The notes below the pieces were generated by a model, which was given only the letters and a program-made list of their open reading frames with translations, was not told where the DNA came from and searched no databases. From positions 1,478,501 to 1,542,500 of the forward strand of contig NZ_CP081485.1 of the NCBI RefSeq assembly GCF_023617305.1: DNA of 64,000 nucleotides. The letters run 5' to 3'. The position numbers and the translations under genes are program-made. Each line of letters starts with the position of its first letter. Positions within the stretch are counted from its first letter, which is position 1. This stretch comes from Methanobrevibacter sp. TLL-48-HuF1. GTDB taxonomy: Archaea > Methanobacteriota > Methanobacteria > Methanobacteriales > Methanobacteriaceae. Below, one piece after another: positions 1 to 9,510 of this stretch.

Positions 1-1054
1 TTAAAATTGTTAAAACATTTGCACCTTTTGAATAAAATGGTTTGGTGAAAAACATCACTAACAATACTTCTTTAGAAAAAATCATTATAAATAAACATAT
101 TGGTACCATTATGATTAAGTTATATCTTAAAGCATTAAACATATATTTTTTAAGTATATTTGTATTTTTTGATGCAAACATTTCAGATGTTACAGGTAAT
201 ATTGTAGTAGCTAAAGAATTAGAAATCATCAGGGGTAGTCTTGCAATAGGTTCTGCTATTCCAAAATATCCAACTTCAGAGATTGTAATGAATAAAGGCA
301 TTATTGTGGTGGTCATACTGTATATTCCTATTTCTGAAATTGTAGTTAAAATAACTGGAATTGAAAATGAGATTATTTTATAAGCAATTTTTATTTCTTC
401 TTTAAAATCCATTTTTAATTTTAACATTCCTTGGAAGACGTCTAAAAAATATTTATGTAAAATTATAATAACTGAGATTAATGAAGAGAAAAAACCAATT
501 ACACTACCAAATATGGCACCTACAACTGAAAAACCAAGTATAATTAATACGATAGCTGATAAAATCATAGTGATCTGTTCAATAGCTCGACTAGTTAATA
601 TATGTGTCATTTCATATGTTCCTTGAAATATTCCTCTAAATACACCTACAATAGCACTAAATGGGACGATTAAACCTATAATTTGTAAAGGTAGTAATAG
701 TGATTTGTTATTATAAATTTTAACAAGTAAAGGTGCTATAAAAAAAATCATTAATAGTCCAAAAGTTATTCCTAATAAGATTGCAATTTTTATAGAAACT
801 AATATGAGTTTATAGGAATTTTCTTTTTGATTTGTAGCATTATATTCTGACACATATTTACTTATGGTTGGAGGCAATCCTCCTGCTGCTAATGTTTGCA
901 ATATATTTTGAAAAGGAGAGATAATTGTTAAAATACCATAAGCATAGTTGTTTAGAAGATAAACCATTAAAAATTTGTATATATATCCACCTATTTTAAA
1001 AAATACATTTCCAAATAAAATAGCTAAATTATTTTTAAGAAAATTATTAACCAT
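1..1054 (-). CDS. Oligosaccharide flippase (MATE/RfbX-like), 3' end cut by the window edge
   Basis: Reading the minus strand from an ATG at 1054 gives about 351 codons with no stop to the window edge, so the C-terminus lies outside. The product is very hydrophobic, with many predicted membrane helices. It starts MVNNFLKNNLAILFG and contains the segment AAGGLPPTISKYVSEY, typical of the N-terminal part of polysaccharide flippases of the MOP superfamily (Wzx/RfbX, MurJ-like). Members move lipid-linked sugar units across the cytoplasmic membrane for surface polysaccharide, S-layer glycan or pseudomurein precursor export. The substrate cannot be told from sequence. An in-frame stop lies shortly upstream of the ATG, which supports this start. 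The ribosome binding site is weak. The neighbour on the 5' side is 640 bases of AT-rich DNA with no gene. Confidence 0.8.
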   Translation of the reverse strand, partial: MVNNFLKNNLAILFGNVFFKIGGYIYKFLMVYLLNNYAYGILTIISPFQNILQTLAAGGLPPTISKYVSEYNATNQKENSYKLILVSIKIAILLGITFGLLMIFFIAPLLVKIYNNKSLLLPLQIIGLIVPFSAIVGVFRGIFQGTYEMTHILTSRAIEQITMILSAIVLIILGFSVVGAIFGSVIGFFSSLISVIIILHKYFLDVFQGMLKLKMDFKEEIKIAYKIISFSIPVILTTISEIGIYSMTTTIMPLFITISEVGYFGIAEPIARLPLMISNSLATTILPVTSEMFASKNTNILKKYMFNALRYNLIIMVPICLFIMIFSKEVLLVMFFTKPFYSKGANVLTIL

Positions 1055-1700
1055 AATTTCAGCTCATAAATCTACACAATGTTCTAGAATTGGCTTTATT
1101 AATTACCAAGTTGTAACTAATATGTAATTTAAATGAATATTGGGGAAACAATACTCATTTTTTAGTTATTATTTGCTTCTAACAATGTTACTATTCGCAT
1201 AATAATATATATTAGCTTTATTTTGTATTAAATGGGATATAATTTATTTTTCATTTAACAAATCATTATTTGATTAACTGATTGTTTAATTAAGAATGAT
1301 AATTAATTAAATGATAGTAAAGAGTAATAACTATATAATTGTTAGTATAGATGAACAAGGTTATTATAGTTTTATTTTAAATTTAATTATTTTATAATTT
1401 TTTATTTAATGTTTATATAAATTTAAACAAGTTTTAAGTTAATTCAATTGATTTTATCATTTAGAAAAGTTTTGTTAATATTTTAAAATTATGTTTTGAT
1501 TGTTTTTTTTCATTAAAGTTAATGGGTTTAATTGAAATATACTTATTTTAGAAAATAATCAATTTAAATTACTTATTTTTTCTTTAAAAATAATTTTGCA
1601 TGTTTTTTATTATTTTTATTATTTTTATTCCCATATTTAAAAAAGTAATACTTTTAACAAAAATAATACTATTTGGATGTGTCCTAAAACTCCCATTTTT
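1055..1700. other. AT-rich intergenic region with no gene
   Basis: About 640 bases between the start of the flippase gene and the 3' end of the transposase remnant. It is extremely A+T rich, with long T and A runs and stops in every frame. No RNA gene or coding stretch was recognised. The promoter of the flippase must lie near 1055-1150, but no single TATA box stands out. The segment around 1675-1695 (gtgtcctaaaactccc) is probably the outer end of the insertion element that follows. Confidence 0.5.
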
Positions 1701-2956
1701 TTAATTTTTTTCTATGATGTTTTTATGAATTATTTTGAGATTATGGGCTGTTGTTTCAATATTTAAATTTATAATACATTTTTGTTTTCCCAATCTTTTT
1801 AAACCGTTGTAATTTCGTCCTGTTTTTAAAACGCCAAATATTGATTCAGTTATGGGTGTTCTTTTTTTGTAAATTTTTTGCCCATAATCAGAGAAGTAAT
1901 CATCTTTTAATTTTTCTTTATATGGGTCTACTACTTCAGTTATTTCTCTAACTCTGCTAAAAGTGCATGATTTTAGTTTTGGGCATTGTTTACATTTGGT
2001 TGTTGAATATATTTTATGTAATTGCTCATTTATTTTTCTATAATTTTTGAAAGGTAATTTTACTCCTTCTGGGCAAATGAAGTAGTTTTCTACCCTATTT
2101 TCTGTAAATTTGCATTTTGCATATTTCTTTTTTGGCCTATTGCTTTTTCTTTCTGCTTCAGTTCTATCGGGAATTATTATTTTTATATTGTGTTTAAAAC
2201 AGTATTCTAATGCCTTATCTGTATAATATCCATTGTCTATGGTGAAAAATTCTGGTTTTGTTTCCAAACTCATGATTGATGATTCATTCATGTTTATTAA
2301 TGGTACATAATCATTATTTTGAATATTTACGGTGTTATACATTATCATTTGGTTTTTTGAGTCTGTTGCTACTTGATAATTATAATTGTAACAATATATT
2401 CCTTTTTTATCATTTATGAATCTGGATTCAGGATCTCTTAAATTGATGTCATAATTGGTTTTTAAGGAGTAAAAAGTCTGTATTTCTTTTAAAAAATCTA
2501 ATATATGTCTTTTATTTATGATTTGTTCTAATAATTTTTTTGCGGGATTATTTAGTTTTTTAAGTATTTTATTGATTTTTGATGTCTTAATTTTATTTTC
2601 AAAGTAATTTTTAAGGTCTTTTTGAAGTGAATTTTTTTGCTTGTTTTTTCCAATAATTTTTATTTCTTTTTAACTGGCTCGATTGTTTATTCCAGCGTTT
2701 ACTTTTAAAAAAGTTCCATCAATTTCAATTACTTTATTTGATATTAAATTTAGTTCTTGTCCTTTTTTAACTGTAAAATAGAAGAATTCTGAAATCAATA
2801 ATTCATTTTCATTTTTGAATTTAGAAATTGTTGATTTACTTGGTTTTTTATTGTTTAAAATGTAATTTAATGATTCATCATTGTTTTTTTTACTGCTTTT
2901 TTCATTTTCCTACATGTTCTTATTTCTCTTTCATGACAATCAATTGTTAATCCCAT
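1675..2956 (-). mobile_element. Decayed IS1182-type insertion element, boundaries incomplete
   Basis: The element consists of one broken transposase gene. The 3' side ends in a candidate terminal sequence near 1675-1695 (tgtcctaaaactccc). The reverse complement of this end was not found in 2956-3460, so the other end is missing or has drifted. No target-site duplication could be recognised. The element lies in gene-poor DNA directly upstream of the translation operon. The right boundary is given as the first usable start codon only. Confidence 0.55.
1701..2956 (-). pseudogene. IS1182-family DDE transposase, disrupted by a frameshift and a stop
   Basis: Homology can be followed from an ATG at 2956 to a TAA at 1701, but not in one open frame. 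The first section, with IRTCRKMKKAVKK, leaves frame at a run of eight T at 2884-2891. Adding one base there restores the frame into KPSKSTISKF and EIDGTFLKVNAG, which carries the first catalytic Asp. A TAA at 2670-2672 then interrupts. The remainder is open through TIDNGYYTDKAL (second Asp), a Cys-rich segment (CKQCPKLKSC) and TPITESIFGVLK (catalytic Glu). The conceptual product is about 418 residues, shorter than the usual 450-500, and the N-terminal part upstream of the IRTCRK segment is missing. The gene is almost certainly inactive. A single-base sequencing error could explain the frameshift but not the separate stop. Confidence 0.85.
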
Positions 2957-3461
2957 AATTCTTTCTTTTTTACTTTAATTTTATTGTTTTTTCTTTATCT
3001 TAATTTTGAAATTAGCTATTGCAAAATTCAGTTTTCATGTTTTTGTTACAACAAAAATACCTGCTCTAAAAAACAGAGTATAGAGTTTATTTTGTATGTA
3101 GATGAAAACTAATATAAGCAATAAAAACAAAGAAATAATATTCAAATAAATCTTTGAAATATTTTTTTATTTAATCAAAACTGACTTTCAACAAGTCAAA
3201 ATAGATACCTTTATTAATGTTAAAAAAGATAAATCATCATAAGATATCGACAATTAATGGAACATAGTTATGTGTGCTTTTTACTATGCTTCCAATAAAA
3301 GATCATGATATCTTCATTTTTAGATAATTTAATTGTCTAATTAATTATTATATTATTAACTAGTTATATCTTTGAATTTAGATTGTATTAGCTATTTTTA
3401 GCTGTATAAATCGCAGCGGTGGATTCTTAGATATGTTTAATAAAAGTTTAGAGGAAATATT
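2957..3461. other. Intergenic region upstream of the translation operon
   Basis: About 500 bases between the transposase remnant and rps12. It is AT rich with no coding stretch or RNA gene recognised. The missing end of the insertion element would be expected here but was not found. The last 100 bases should hold the promoter of rps12 (see the separate entry). Confidence 0.5.
3395..3412 (+). promoter_or_regulatory. Candidate TATA box for the rps12-rps7-fusA operon
   Basis: The sequence gctgtataaatcg at 3401-3413 resembles an archaeal TATA element. A start of transcription 25-30 bases downstream would fall near 3432, giving a leader of about 30 bases before the rps12 ATG. An alternative AT-rich element lies at 3361-3370. 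The assignment rests on spacing and sequence only. Confidence 0.35.
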
Positions 3462-3887
3462 ATGCCAGGACTTTTTGCTGCAAAAAAACTTAAAAAAAAT
3501 AGACAAAATTTTAAGTGGAAAGATGTAGATTACAAAAGGAAAGCTTTAAGATTAGATGTTAAAGCAGACCCTCTCGAAGGAGCTCCTCAAGCTAGAGGAA
3601 TTGTAATCGAAAAAGTAGGGATAGAAGCAAAACAACCTAACTCTGCTATACGTAAATGTGTTCGTGTTCAATTAATCAAAAACGGTAAACAATTAACCGC
3701 TTTCGCACCAGGTGACGGAGCTATTGGATTTATCGATGAGCACGATGAAGTTATGATTGAAGGAATTGGTGGACCATCTGGAAGATCTATGGGAGATATT
3801 CCTGGAGTTCGTTGGAAAGTATCTAAAGTTAACAACGTAGCTTTATCCGAGATGGTAAGTGGAAAAATAGAAAAACCTGTAAGATAA
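3462..3887 (+). CDS. rps12: 30S ribosomal protein uS12
   Basis: The 141-residue product matches archaeal/eukaryotic uS12 in length and sequence. It has the highly conserved loop QPNSAIRKC at residues 58-66 and the [13 protein letters not shown] segment near residue 103. uS12 sits at the decoding centre of the small subunit and takes part in tRNA selection. The ATG is preceded by gaggaaat, a good Shine-Dalgarno sequence. It is the first gene of the translation block, 13 bases before rps7, in the archaeal str-type order S12, S7, EF-2, EF-1alpha, S10. Confidence 0.97.
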   Translation: MPGLFAAKKLKKNRQNFKWKDVDYKRKALRLDVKADPLEGAPQARGIVIEKVGIEAKQPNSAIRKCVRVQLIKNGKQLTAFAPGDGAIGFIDEHDEVMIEGIGGPSGRSMGDIPGVRWKVSKVNNVALSEMVSGKIEKPVR

Positions 3888-3900
3888 GGATGGTATTTTT

Positions 3901-4461
3901 ATGAGTAAATTATTTGATAAATGGGAACTCGATGAAGTCAAAATCGAAGATTTAGGTTTAGTAAAATACATCTGCTTAGATGAAACTCTTGTTCCTCACA
4001 CTTCAGGTAGACATGTAAAAAGACAGTTTGCAAAATCTAAAGTATCTATCATTGAAAGATTAATGAATAAAATCATGAGGACTCACATCAACTCAGGTAA
4101 GAAAAACAAAGCTTACAATATTGTAAAAGATGCATTGGATATTATCAACAAAAGAACTAAAAAGAATCCTGTTCAAGTTTTAGTTACTGCAGTTGAAAAT
4201 ACTTCCCCTCGTGAAGAAACTACTCGTATTAAATACGGTGGTATCGGATACCAAGTAGCAGTGGACATTTCTCCACAAAGAAGGGTAGACCTTTCATTAG
4301 GATTTTTAACTAGAGGAACTTTACAATCAGCATTTAAAAACAGAAAATCTGTTGCTGAATGTTTAGCTGATGAATTAATTCTTGCTTCTGAAGAAGATTC
4401 CAGAAGTTTTGCTTTACAGAAAAAAGAAGAAAAAGAAAGAGTTGCAAAAGCAGCACACTAA
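3901..4461 (+). CDS. rps7: 30S ribosomal protein uS7
   Basis: The product is 186 residues, the usual length for archaeal uS7, which nucleates folding of the 16S rRNA 3' major domain and contacts the E and P sites. Conserved segments include MRTHINSGKKNKAY and the region near VQVLVTAVENTSPREET. It lies 13 bases after rps12 and is followed closely by fusA, so the three are almost certainly co-transcribed. The ATG follows the SD-like sequence aaggatgg. Confidence 0.97.
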   Translation: MSKLFDKWELDEVKIEDLGLVKYICLDETLVPHTSGRHVKRQFAKSKVSIIERLMNKIMRTHINSGKKNKAYNIVKDALDIINKRTKKNPVQVLVTAVENTSPREETTRIKYGGIGYQVAVDISPQRRVDLSLGFLTRGTLQSAFKNRKSVAECLADELILASEEDSRSFALQKKEEKERVAKAAH

Positions 4462-4485
4462 TCATATTTATATAAGGTGATTTCT

Positions 4486-6678
4486 TTGAGTAGAAGAGAG
4501 AAAATGATTGCAAAAATTAAGGATTTAATGTATAAACCGGATTCCATCAGGAATATTGGTATCTGTGCTCACATTGACCACGGTAAAACTACATTATCCG
4601 ATAACCTTTTAGCAGGTGCAGGAATGATTTCCGAAGAACTTGCTGGTGATCAAAGGTTTTTAGATTTTGATGAACAAGAACAAGCACGTGGTATTACTAT
4701 TGATGCAGCAAACGTATCAATGGTTCACAATTACAAAGATGAAGAATACTTAATCAACTTAATTGATACTCCAGGTCACGTTGACTTTGGTGGGGATGTA
4801 ACTCGTGCTATGAGAGCTGTAGATGGTGCAGTTGTTGTTGTTTGTGCTGTTGAAGGTATCATGCCTCAAACTGAAACTGTACTTAGACAAGCTTTAAAAG
4901 AAAATGTTAAACCTGTTTTGTTCATTAACAAAGTTGACAGATTAATCAACGAGTTAAAATTAGAACCTGATGAATTACAAAAAAGGTTCATTAACATTTA
5001 CATGGAAGCTAACAAATTAATCAAAAATATGGCTCCTGAAGATAAAAAAGAAGAATGGGCTGTTGATTTCACTGATGGTAGTGTAGCATTCGGTTCAGCT
5101 TATCACAATTGGGCTATTAACGTTCCAATGATGCAAGAAACTGGAGTTAACTTCAAAGACATCATTGATTACTGTAATGAAGATAAACAAAAAGAATTAG
5201 CTCAAAAAGTGCCATTATCTGAAGTATTGCTTGGTATGGTAGTAGAACACTTACCTTCTCCTAAAGTATCTCAGGAATACAGGGTACCTAATATCTGGGA
5301 AGGTGACATTGAATCTCCTGCAGGTCAAGGTATGATTACTACAAGTCCTGACGGACCTTTAGCTGTAATGGTTACTAATGTATCTGTAGATAAACATGCT
5401 GGTGAAATTGCTACCGGTAGGGTTTACGGAGGATCAATTGAAAAAGGTACTGAAGTTTACTTAGTTGGATCTCATTCCAAATCCAGAGTTCAGCAAGTAG
5501 GTGTATACTTCGGACCTGAAAGAGTTAACACTGATGCTGTACCTGCAGGTAACATTGTATATATTGCTGGTGCAAAAGGTGCAATCGCTGGGGAAACCAT
5601 CTGTTCTCCTGAAGATAAAATCAAAGAGTTTGAAGGATTAGATCATATTTCTGAACCTGTAGTTACAGTTGCTGTAGAAGCTAAAAATACTAAAGATTTA
5701 CCAAAATTAATTGAAGTATTAAGGCAAGTAGCTAAAGAAGACCCAACCATTAAAGTTGAAATTAACGAAGAAACCGGTGAACACTTAGTTTCAGGTATGG
5801 GAGAACTTCACTTGGAAGTTATCAGTTACAGAATTAAAGAAAAAGGTGTGGAAATCCAAACTTCAGAACCTATTGTTGTATACAGAGAAACTGTATCTCA
5901 ATTATCTCCACAAGTTGAAGGTAAATCTCCAAACAAACATAACAGATTCTACATTACTGTTGAACCTTTAGAAGATGAACTTTTCAAAGCATTACAAGAA
6001 GGAAAACTCAAAGAAGGTAAAGTTAAAGGTAAAGAATCTGCTAATGACTTCATGGAATACGGTTTGGATAAAGAAGAAGCAAGAAAAGTATGGGATGTTT
6101 ACAACAGAAGCTTATTCATTAATGCTACTCGTGGTATCCAATACTTAGATGAAGTAAAAGAGCTTTTAATTGAAGGATTTGAATCTGCACTTAATGACGG
6201 ACCTTTAGCTAAAGAAATAGCTATGGGATTAAAATTCAAACTTCACGATGCAAAACTTCACGAAGATGCAGTTCACAGAGGACCTGCACAAGTATTGCCA
6301 GCTATTAGAAATGCAATTTATGCATCTATGATGTCTGCTGGTCCTACTTTACTTGAACCTATGCAAAAAGTGTTCATTAACACTCCACAAGATTACATGG
6401 GTCCATGTACCAGGGAAATCCAAAACAGAAGAGGTCAAATAGTTGACATGGGTCAAGAAGGAGACATGGCTACTATTGAATCTAAAGTTCCTGTAGCTGA
6501 AATGTTTGGTTTTGCTGGAGATATCAGATCCGCTGCTGAAGGTAGATGTTTATGGTCTACTGAAATGTCTGGATTTGAAAGATTACCACGTGAAATGCAA
6601 AATCAAATCGTTAAAGAGATTAGGCAAAGAAAAGGCTTATCTCCAGAACCTTATGGTCCTGAACATTATGTAGGATAA
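4486..6678 (+). CDS. fusA: Translation elongation factor aEF-2
   Basis: This is the translocation GTPase of the ribosome, 730 residues. The G domain has AHIDHGKTT (residues 28-36), DTPGH near 93 and NKVD near 149. The C-terminal domain has [12 protein letters not shown], in which His597 is the expected diphthamide site. I chose the TTG at 4486 rather than the in-frame GTG at 4477. The GTG lies inside the Shine-Dalgarno sequence aaggtgat, the TTG is spaced five bases after it, and the product then begins [16 protein letters not shown] like other methanogen EF-2 proteins. The gene is 24 bases after rps7. T-rich tracts follow its stop at 6690-6716. Confidence 0.96.
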   Translation: MSRREKMIAKIKDLMYKPDSIRNIGICAHIDHGKTTLSDNLLAGAGMISEELAGDQRFLDFDEQEQARGITIDAANVSMVHNYKDEEYLINLIDTPGHVDFGGDVTRAMRAVDGAVVVVCAVEGIMPQTETVLRQALKENVKPVLFINKVDRLINELKLEPDELQKRFINIYMEANKLIKNMAPEDKKEEWAVDFTDGSVAFGSAYHNWAINVPMMQETGVNFKDIIDYCNEDKQKELAQKVPLSEVLLGMVVEHLPSPKVSQEYRVPNIWEGDIESPAGQGMITTSPDGPLAVMVTNVSVDKHAGEIATGRVYGGSIEKGTEVYLVGSHSKSRVQQVGVYFGPERVNTDAVPAGNIVYIAGAKGAIAGETICSPEDKIKEFEGLDHISEPVVTVAVEAKNTKDLPKLIEVLRQVAKEDPTIKVEINEETGEHLVSGMGELHLEVISYRIKEKGVEIQTSEPIVVYRETVSQLSPQVEGKSPNKHNRFYITVEPLEDELFKALQEGKLKEGKVKGKESANDFMEYGLDKEEARKVWDVYNRSLFINATRGIQYLDEVKELLIEGFESALNDGPLAKEIAMGLKFKLHDAKLHEDAVHRGPAQVLPAIRNAIYASMMSAGPTLLEPMQKVFINTPQDYMGPCTREIQNRRGQIVDMGQEGDMATIESKVPVAEMFGFAGDIRSAAEGRCLWSTEMSGFERLPREMQNQIVKEIRQRKGLSPEPYGPEHYVG

Positions 6679-6722
6679 TTAAAATTTAATTTTTAATTTT
6701 TTTATATTTTTTATTTGAAATT

Positions 6723-6750
6723 ACGAAAAAAACATTACATATTTATATGT
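6723..6750 (+). promoter_or_regulatory. Candidate promoter of tuf
   Basis: In the 150-base gap after fusA, an A-rich stretch (acgaaaaaaac) resembling a BRE precedes acatatttatatg, a plausible TATA element at 6738-6748. Initiation would fall near 6770, leaving a leader of about 60 bases. A separate promoter would allow the very high expression expected of EF-1alpha. Confidence 0.35.
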
Positions 6751-6829
6751 GAATAATTAAAATTTAAATTAAGCTAAAATTATAAGCTTAATGAATGTTA
6801 TTTCGATTTATACGAAAAGAGGTATTATT

Positions 6830-8071
6830 ATGGCAAAAACTAAAGAACATATTAATTTAGCATTTATCGGACACGTTGACCACGGAAAATCCACATTAGT
6901 TGGACACTTGTTATTAAAAGCAGGTGCAATCGCTGAACAACAATTAGATGACGGAGAAAACAAATTCAGATTTGTTATGGACAAATTAGGAGAAGAAAGG
7001 GAAAGAGGAGTAACTATCGACCTTGCTCACCAAAAATTCTCTACCAAAAAATACGACTACACTGTTGTAGACTGTCCTGGACACAGAGACTTCGTTAAAA
7101 ACATGATTACTGGTGCTTCCCAAGCAGACGCTGGTGTATTAGTAGTAGCTGCAGACGACGGTGTAATGCCACAAACCAAAGAACACGTTTTCTTATCCAA
7201 AACTTTAGGTATTAACCAATTAATCGTTGCAATCAACAAAATTGATTTAGTAGATTATGATGAAGCAAAATTCAACGAATTAAAAGACGAAGTATCTGCT
7301 TTAATTAAAACTGTTGGATTCAACCCTGCTAATGTTCCTTTCATCCCTGTTTCTGCATTTGAAGGAGACAACATTAAAGATGCAAGTCCTAACACCTCCT
7401 GGTACAAAGGTGACACTTTAATGCAAGCTTTAGATAATTTAGCAGCTCCTGAAAAACCTGTATCCTTACCATTAAGGATTCCTATTCAAGATGTTTACTC
7501 CATTACTGGTGTAGGTACTGTACCTGTAGGAAGAGTAGAAACTGGTGTTATGAAAAAAGGAGAAAACGTAATCTTCGAACCTGCTGGAGCTTCCGGAGAA
7601 GTAAAATCTATCGAAATGCACCACGAAACCTTTGAAACTGCTGAACCTGGTGACAACATTGGATTTAACGTAAGAGGTGTAGGTAAAAACGATATCAGAA
7701 GAGGAGACGTAGCTGGTCACGTAGATGATGCTCCTGCTGTAGCTAAAGAATTTGATGCACAAATTGTTGTTTTACAACACCCTGGTGTAATCACTGTTGG
7801 ATACACTCCTGTATTCCACTGTCACACTTCTCAAGTTGCATGTACTTTCTTAGAATTAACTGCAAAATTAGACCCTGCAACTGGTCAAGTAGCTGAAGAA
7901 AACCCTGACTTCTTAAAAACTGGTAACGCAGCATTCGTAAAAGTTAAACCAACCAAACCTATGGTAATCGAAAACGCTAAAAAAATCCCTCAAATGGGTA
8001 GATTCGCTATTAGGGATATGGGTCAAACTGTTGCTGCTGGATTATGTATTGACGTTACCCCAGCTAAATAG
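6830..8071 (+). CDS. tuf: Translation elongation factor aEF-1alpha
   Basis: This GTPase delivers aminoacyl-tRNA to the ribosome. The product is 413 residues, the family norm. It has the P-loop GHVDHGKST (residues 14-22), DCPGHRDF and NKIDLV, followed by the two beta-barrel domains. An in-frame ATG at 6791 would add 13 residues ([13 protein letters not shown]) with no family counterpart. The ATG at 6830 sits seven bases after gaaaagaggt and gives [19 protein letters not shown], so I chose it. Codon use is clearly different from the neighbours, with many C-ending codons (aac, gac, ttc), as expected for one of the most highly expressed genes. A strong terminator hairpin follows. Confidence 0.97.
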   Translation: MAKTKEHINLAFIGHVDHGKSTLVGHLLLKAGAIAEQQLDDGENKFRFVMDKLGEERERGVTIDLAHQKFSTKKYDYTVVDCPGHRDFVKNMITGASQADAGVLVVAADDGVMPQTKEHVFLSKTLGINQLIVAINKIDLVDYDEAKFNELKDEVSALIKTVGFNPANVPFIPVSAFEGDNIKDASPNTSWYKGDTLMQALDNLAAPEKPVSLPLRIPIQDVYSITGVGTVPVGRVETGVMKKGENVIFEPAGASGEVKSIEMHHETFETAEPGDNIGFNVRGVGKNDIRRGDVAGHVDDAPAVAKEFDAQIVVLQHPGVITVGYTPVFHCHTSQVACTFLELTAKLDPATGQVAEENPDFLKTGNAAFVKVKPTKPMVIENAKKIPQMGRFAIRDMGQTVAAGLCIDVTPAK

Positions 8072-8090
8072 ATTTATAAGTAGTTAATTA

Positions 8091-8125
8091 AAAGAAAGGA
8101 TTATTCCTTTCTTTATTTTTTATTT
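8091..8125 (+). terminator. Terminator hairpin after tuf
   Basis: A perfect 10-base inverted repeat (aaagaaagga / tcctttcttt) with a four-base loop at 8091-8114 is followed by attttttattttt. It lies between tuf and rps10, so rps10 is reached either by read-through or from its own promoter. Confidence 0.75.
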
Positions 8126-8138
8126 TTGGAGGATAATA

Positions 8139-8447
8139 ATGCATCAAGCAAGAATTAAGCTTACAGGAACTGATCCGGAAAAATTGGCTTATGTCTGTGA
8201 TCAACTTAAAAAAATCGCTGAAAGAACTGGTGTTGATTTGTCTGGTCCTATCCCATTACCTACTAAAAAATTAGTAGTACCTACAAGAAAATCTCCAGAT
8301 GGAGAAGGAAAAGCTTCTTGGGAAAAATGGGAACTTAGAATTCATAAACGTTTAGTTGGAATTGGTGCTGACGAACGTGCTATGAGACAAGTCATGAAAG
8401 TTAATGTTCCTGATAATGTAAGTATTGAAATAGAACTTAAAGGATAA
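8139..8447 (+). CDS. rps10: 30S ribosomal protein uS10
   Basis: The 102-residue product has the usual archaeal uS10 length and sequence ([10 protein letters not shown] at the start, IPLPTKK and [19 protein letters not shown] in the loop). uS10 is part of the 30S head. The ATG is preceded by the strong SD ggaggat. It closes the translation block and is followed at once by a terminator hairpin and two tRNA genes. Confidence 0.97.
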   Translation: MHQARIKLTGTDPEKLAYVCDQLKKIAERTGVDLSGPIPLPTKKLVVPTRKSPDGEGKASWEKWELRIHKRLVGIGADERAMRQVMKVNVPDNVSIEIELKG

Positions 8448-8482
8448 ATATTTAGATTTTTTCTAAATATTTTTCTGTTTTT
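8446..8482 (+). terminator. Terminator hairpin after rps10
   Basis: An 11-base perfect inverted repeat (aaatatttaga / tctaaatattt) with a five-T loop begins in the rps10 stop codon and is followed by ttctgttttt. It separates rps10 from the first tRNA gene. Confidence 0.65.
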
Positions 8483-8484
8483 AT

Positions 8485-8567
8485 GCCGAGATAGTCTAGT
8501 CTGGTAAGGCGCAGGACTTGAAATCCTGTGGAGTTTCTCCGCCTGGGTTCAAATCCCAGTCTCGGCG
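8485..8567 (+). tRNA. tRNA-Ser (anticodon TGA), copy 1
   Basis: The acceptor stem pairs gccgaga with tctcggc and is followed by discriminator base G, the serine identity base. The anticodon stem is cagga/tcctg with loop cttgaaa, anticodon TGA at 8519-8521. A long variable arm (tggagtttctccg) marks a class II tRNA. The T arm has ggttcaaatcc. No CCA is encoded. No intron was seen. Confidence 0.95.
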
Positions 8568-8621
8568 TTATCTTTTTTACTTTTTATATATTTTTTTCTA
8601 ATTTTTTTTAATAGTGTATTT

Positions 8622-8704
8622 GCCGAGATAGTCTAGTCTGGTAAGGCGCAGGACTTGAAATCCTGTGGAGTTTCTCCGCCTGGGTTCAAATCCCAGTCTC
8701 GGCG
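8622..8704 (+). tRNA. tRNA-Ser (anticodon TGA), copy 2
   Basis: This is identical over all 83 bases to the copy 54 bases upstream: same acceptor stem, TGA anticodon, long variable arm and G discriminator. The spacer between the copies is T rich and not conserved with their flanks, so only the tRNA body is duplicated. Confidence 0.95.
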
Positions 8705-8715
8705 TTCTTTTTTAT

Positions 8716-9510
8716 TTAAAAATAGTTATTTATTTTTTCGTCCAATTCATCTAAATTAGAAACAATGTCTTTCTTATTTAAATCTTTGATTTTTGGACGT
8801 TTTAACATGATGACACCTATATCTTTTAAATTAGCAGCATTGATTTTATTGATTACTCCTCCAATATCACCACTCTCTTTTGTTATTATAACACTTGCTT
8901 GTGTTTCTTCAATTATTTTTAGGTTTTCTTCTAAGCTGGAGGTACCTTTCATTTCTATGATATGTTCTTCAGGAACATTCAGCAATTTGCATTTTTCCAG
9001 AGATTTGGGAACTTTTAAAATTCTTGCATAAAATCTGTTTACCGGAACATATTTTAAAATAGCTTCCATAGTATTTGCTCCTGCAAGATGCAGTACATTT
9101 CCGGAAGTAAAATCACTAGCTATTAATTTTCCAGCTTCATCAAGGGAAGTTACTTCATGAACTCTTGATGTGTCAACATTATCAAGGTTTGATGGAGGTC
9201 TTTCAAAGCGAATATATGTTATGTTAAATAATTTGGATAGGCTAACAGTAGTTTGGGTGATATGTGATGCGTAAGGATGAGTTGCATCAATTAAAAGATT
9301 GAATTCATTAGTTTCAATAAGTGTTATGAATTCATCTTTTAAAAGTGGTTTAGCTATTGTGTCATCACTTCCGGACTCAATAGCTAATTTTGATCCATAC
9401 TCTGTAGTTGTTGTAGTCAGAATATATGAATCATATTTTTCTTTTATGTGTTTGGTTATGTTACTTGCGTCTTTTGTTCCTCCAATAAGGAGGATGTTTA
9501 GTTTTTTCAT
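8716..9510 (-). CDS. cobK: Precorrin-6A/cobalt-precorrin-6A reductase (CobK/CbiJ)
   Basis: The 264-residue product matches the CobK/CbiJ family, which reduces the precorrin-6A macrocycle with NAD(P)H during cobamide synthesis. Methanogens need cobamides for the MtrA methyltransferase. Visible features are an N-terminal IGGTKDASNI nucleotide-binding loop, the family segment IDATHPYASHIT near residue 75 and ITKESGDIGG near residue 213. Its ATG overlaps the TGA of the upstream P-type ATPase gene by four bases (atga), so the two are translationally coupled. Why a metal-ion pump gene is coupled to a corrin gene is not clear. Confidence 0.9.
   Translation of the reverse strand: MKKLNILLIGGTKDASNITKHIKEKYDSYILTTTTTEYGSKLAIESGSDDTIAKPLLKDEFITLIETNEFNLLIDATHPYASHITQTTVSLSKLFNITYIRFERPPSNLDNVDTSRVHEVTSLDEAGKLIASDFTSGNVLHLAGANTMEAILKYVPVNRFYARILKVPKSLEKCKLLNVPEEHIIEMKGTSSLEENLKIIEETQASVIITKESGDIGGVINKINAANLKDIGVIMLKRPKIKDLNKKDIVSNLDELDEKINNYF

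Noticed and set aside
42-383. Plus-strand ORF of 113 codons
   Set aside because: It lies antisense to the flippase gene, has no SD or recognisable motif and is best explained as a shadow of the hydrophobic gene on the other strand.
7057-7762. Minus-strand ORFs across tuf
   Set aside because: They are shadows of the strongly codon-biased EF-1alpha gene. The bias alone produces open frames.
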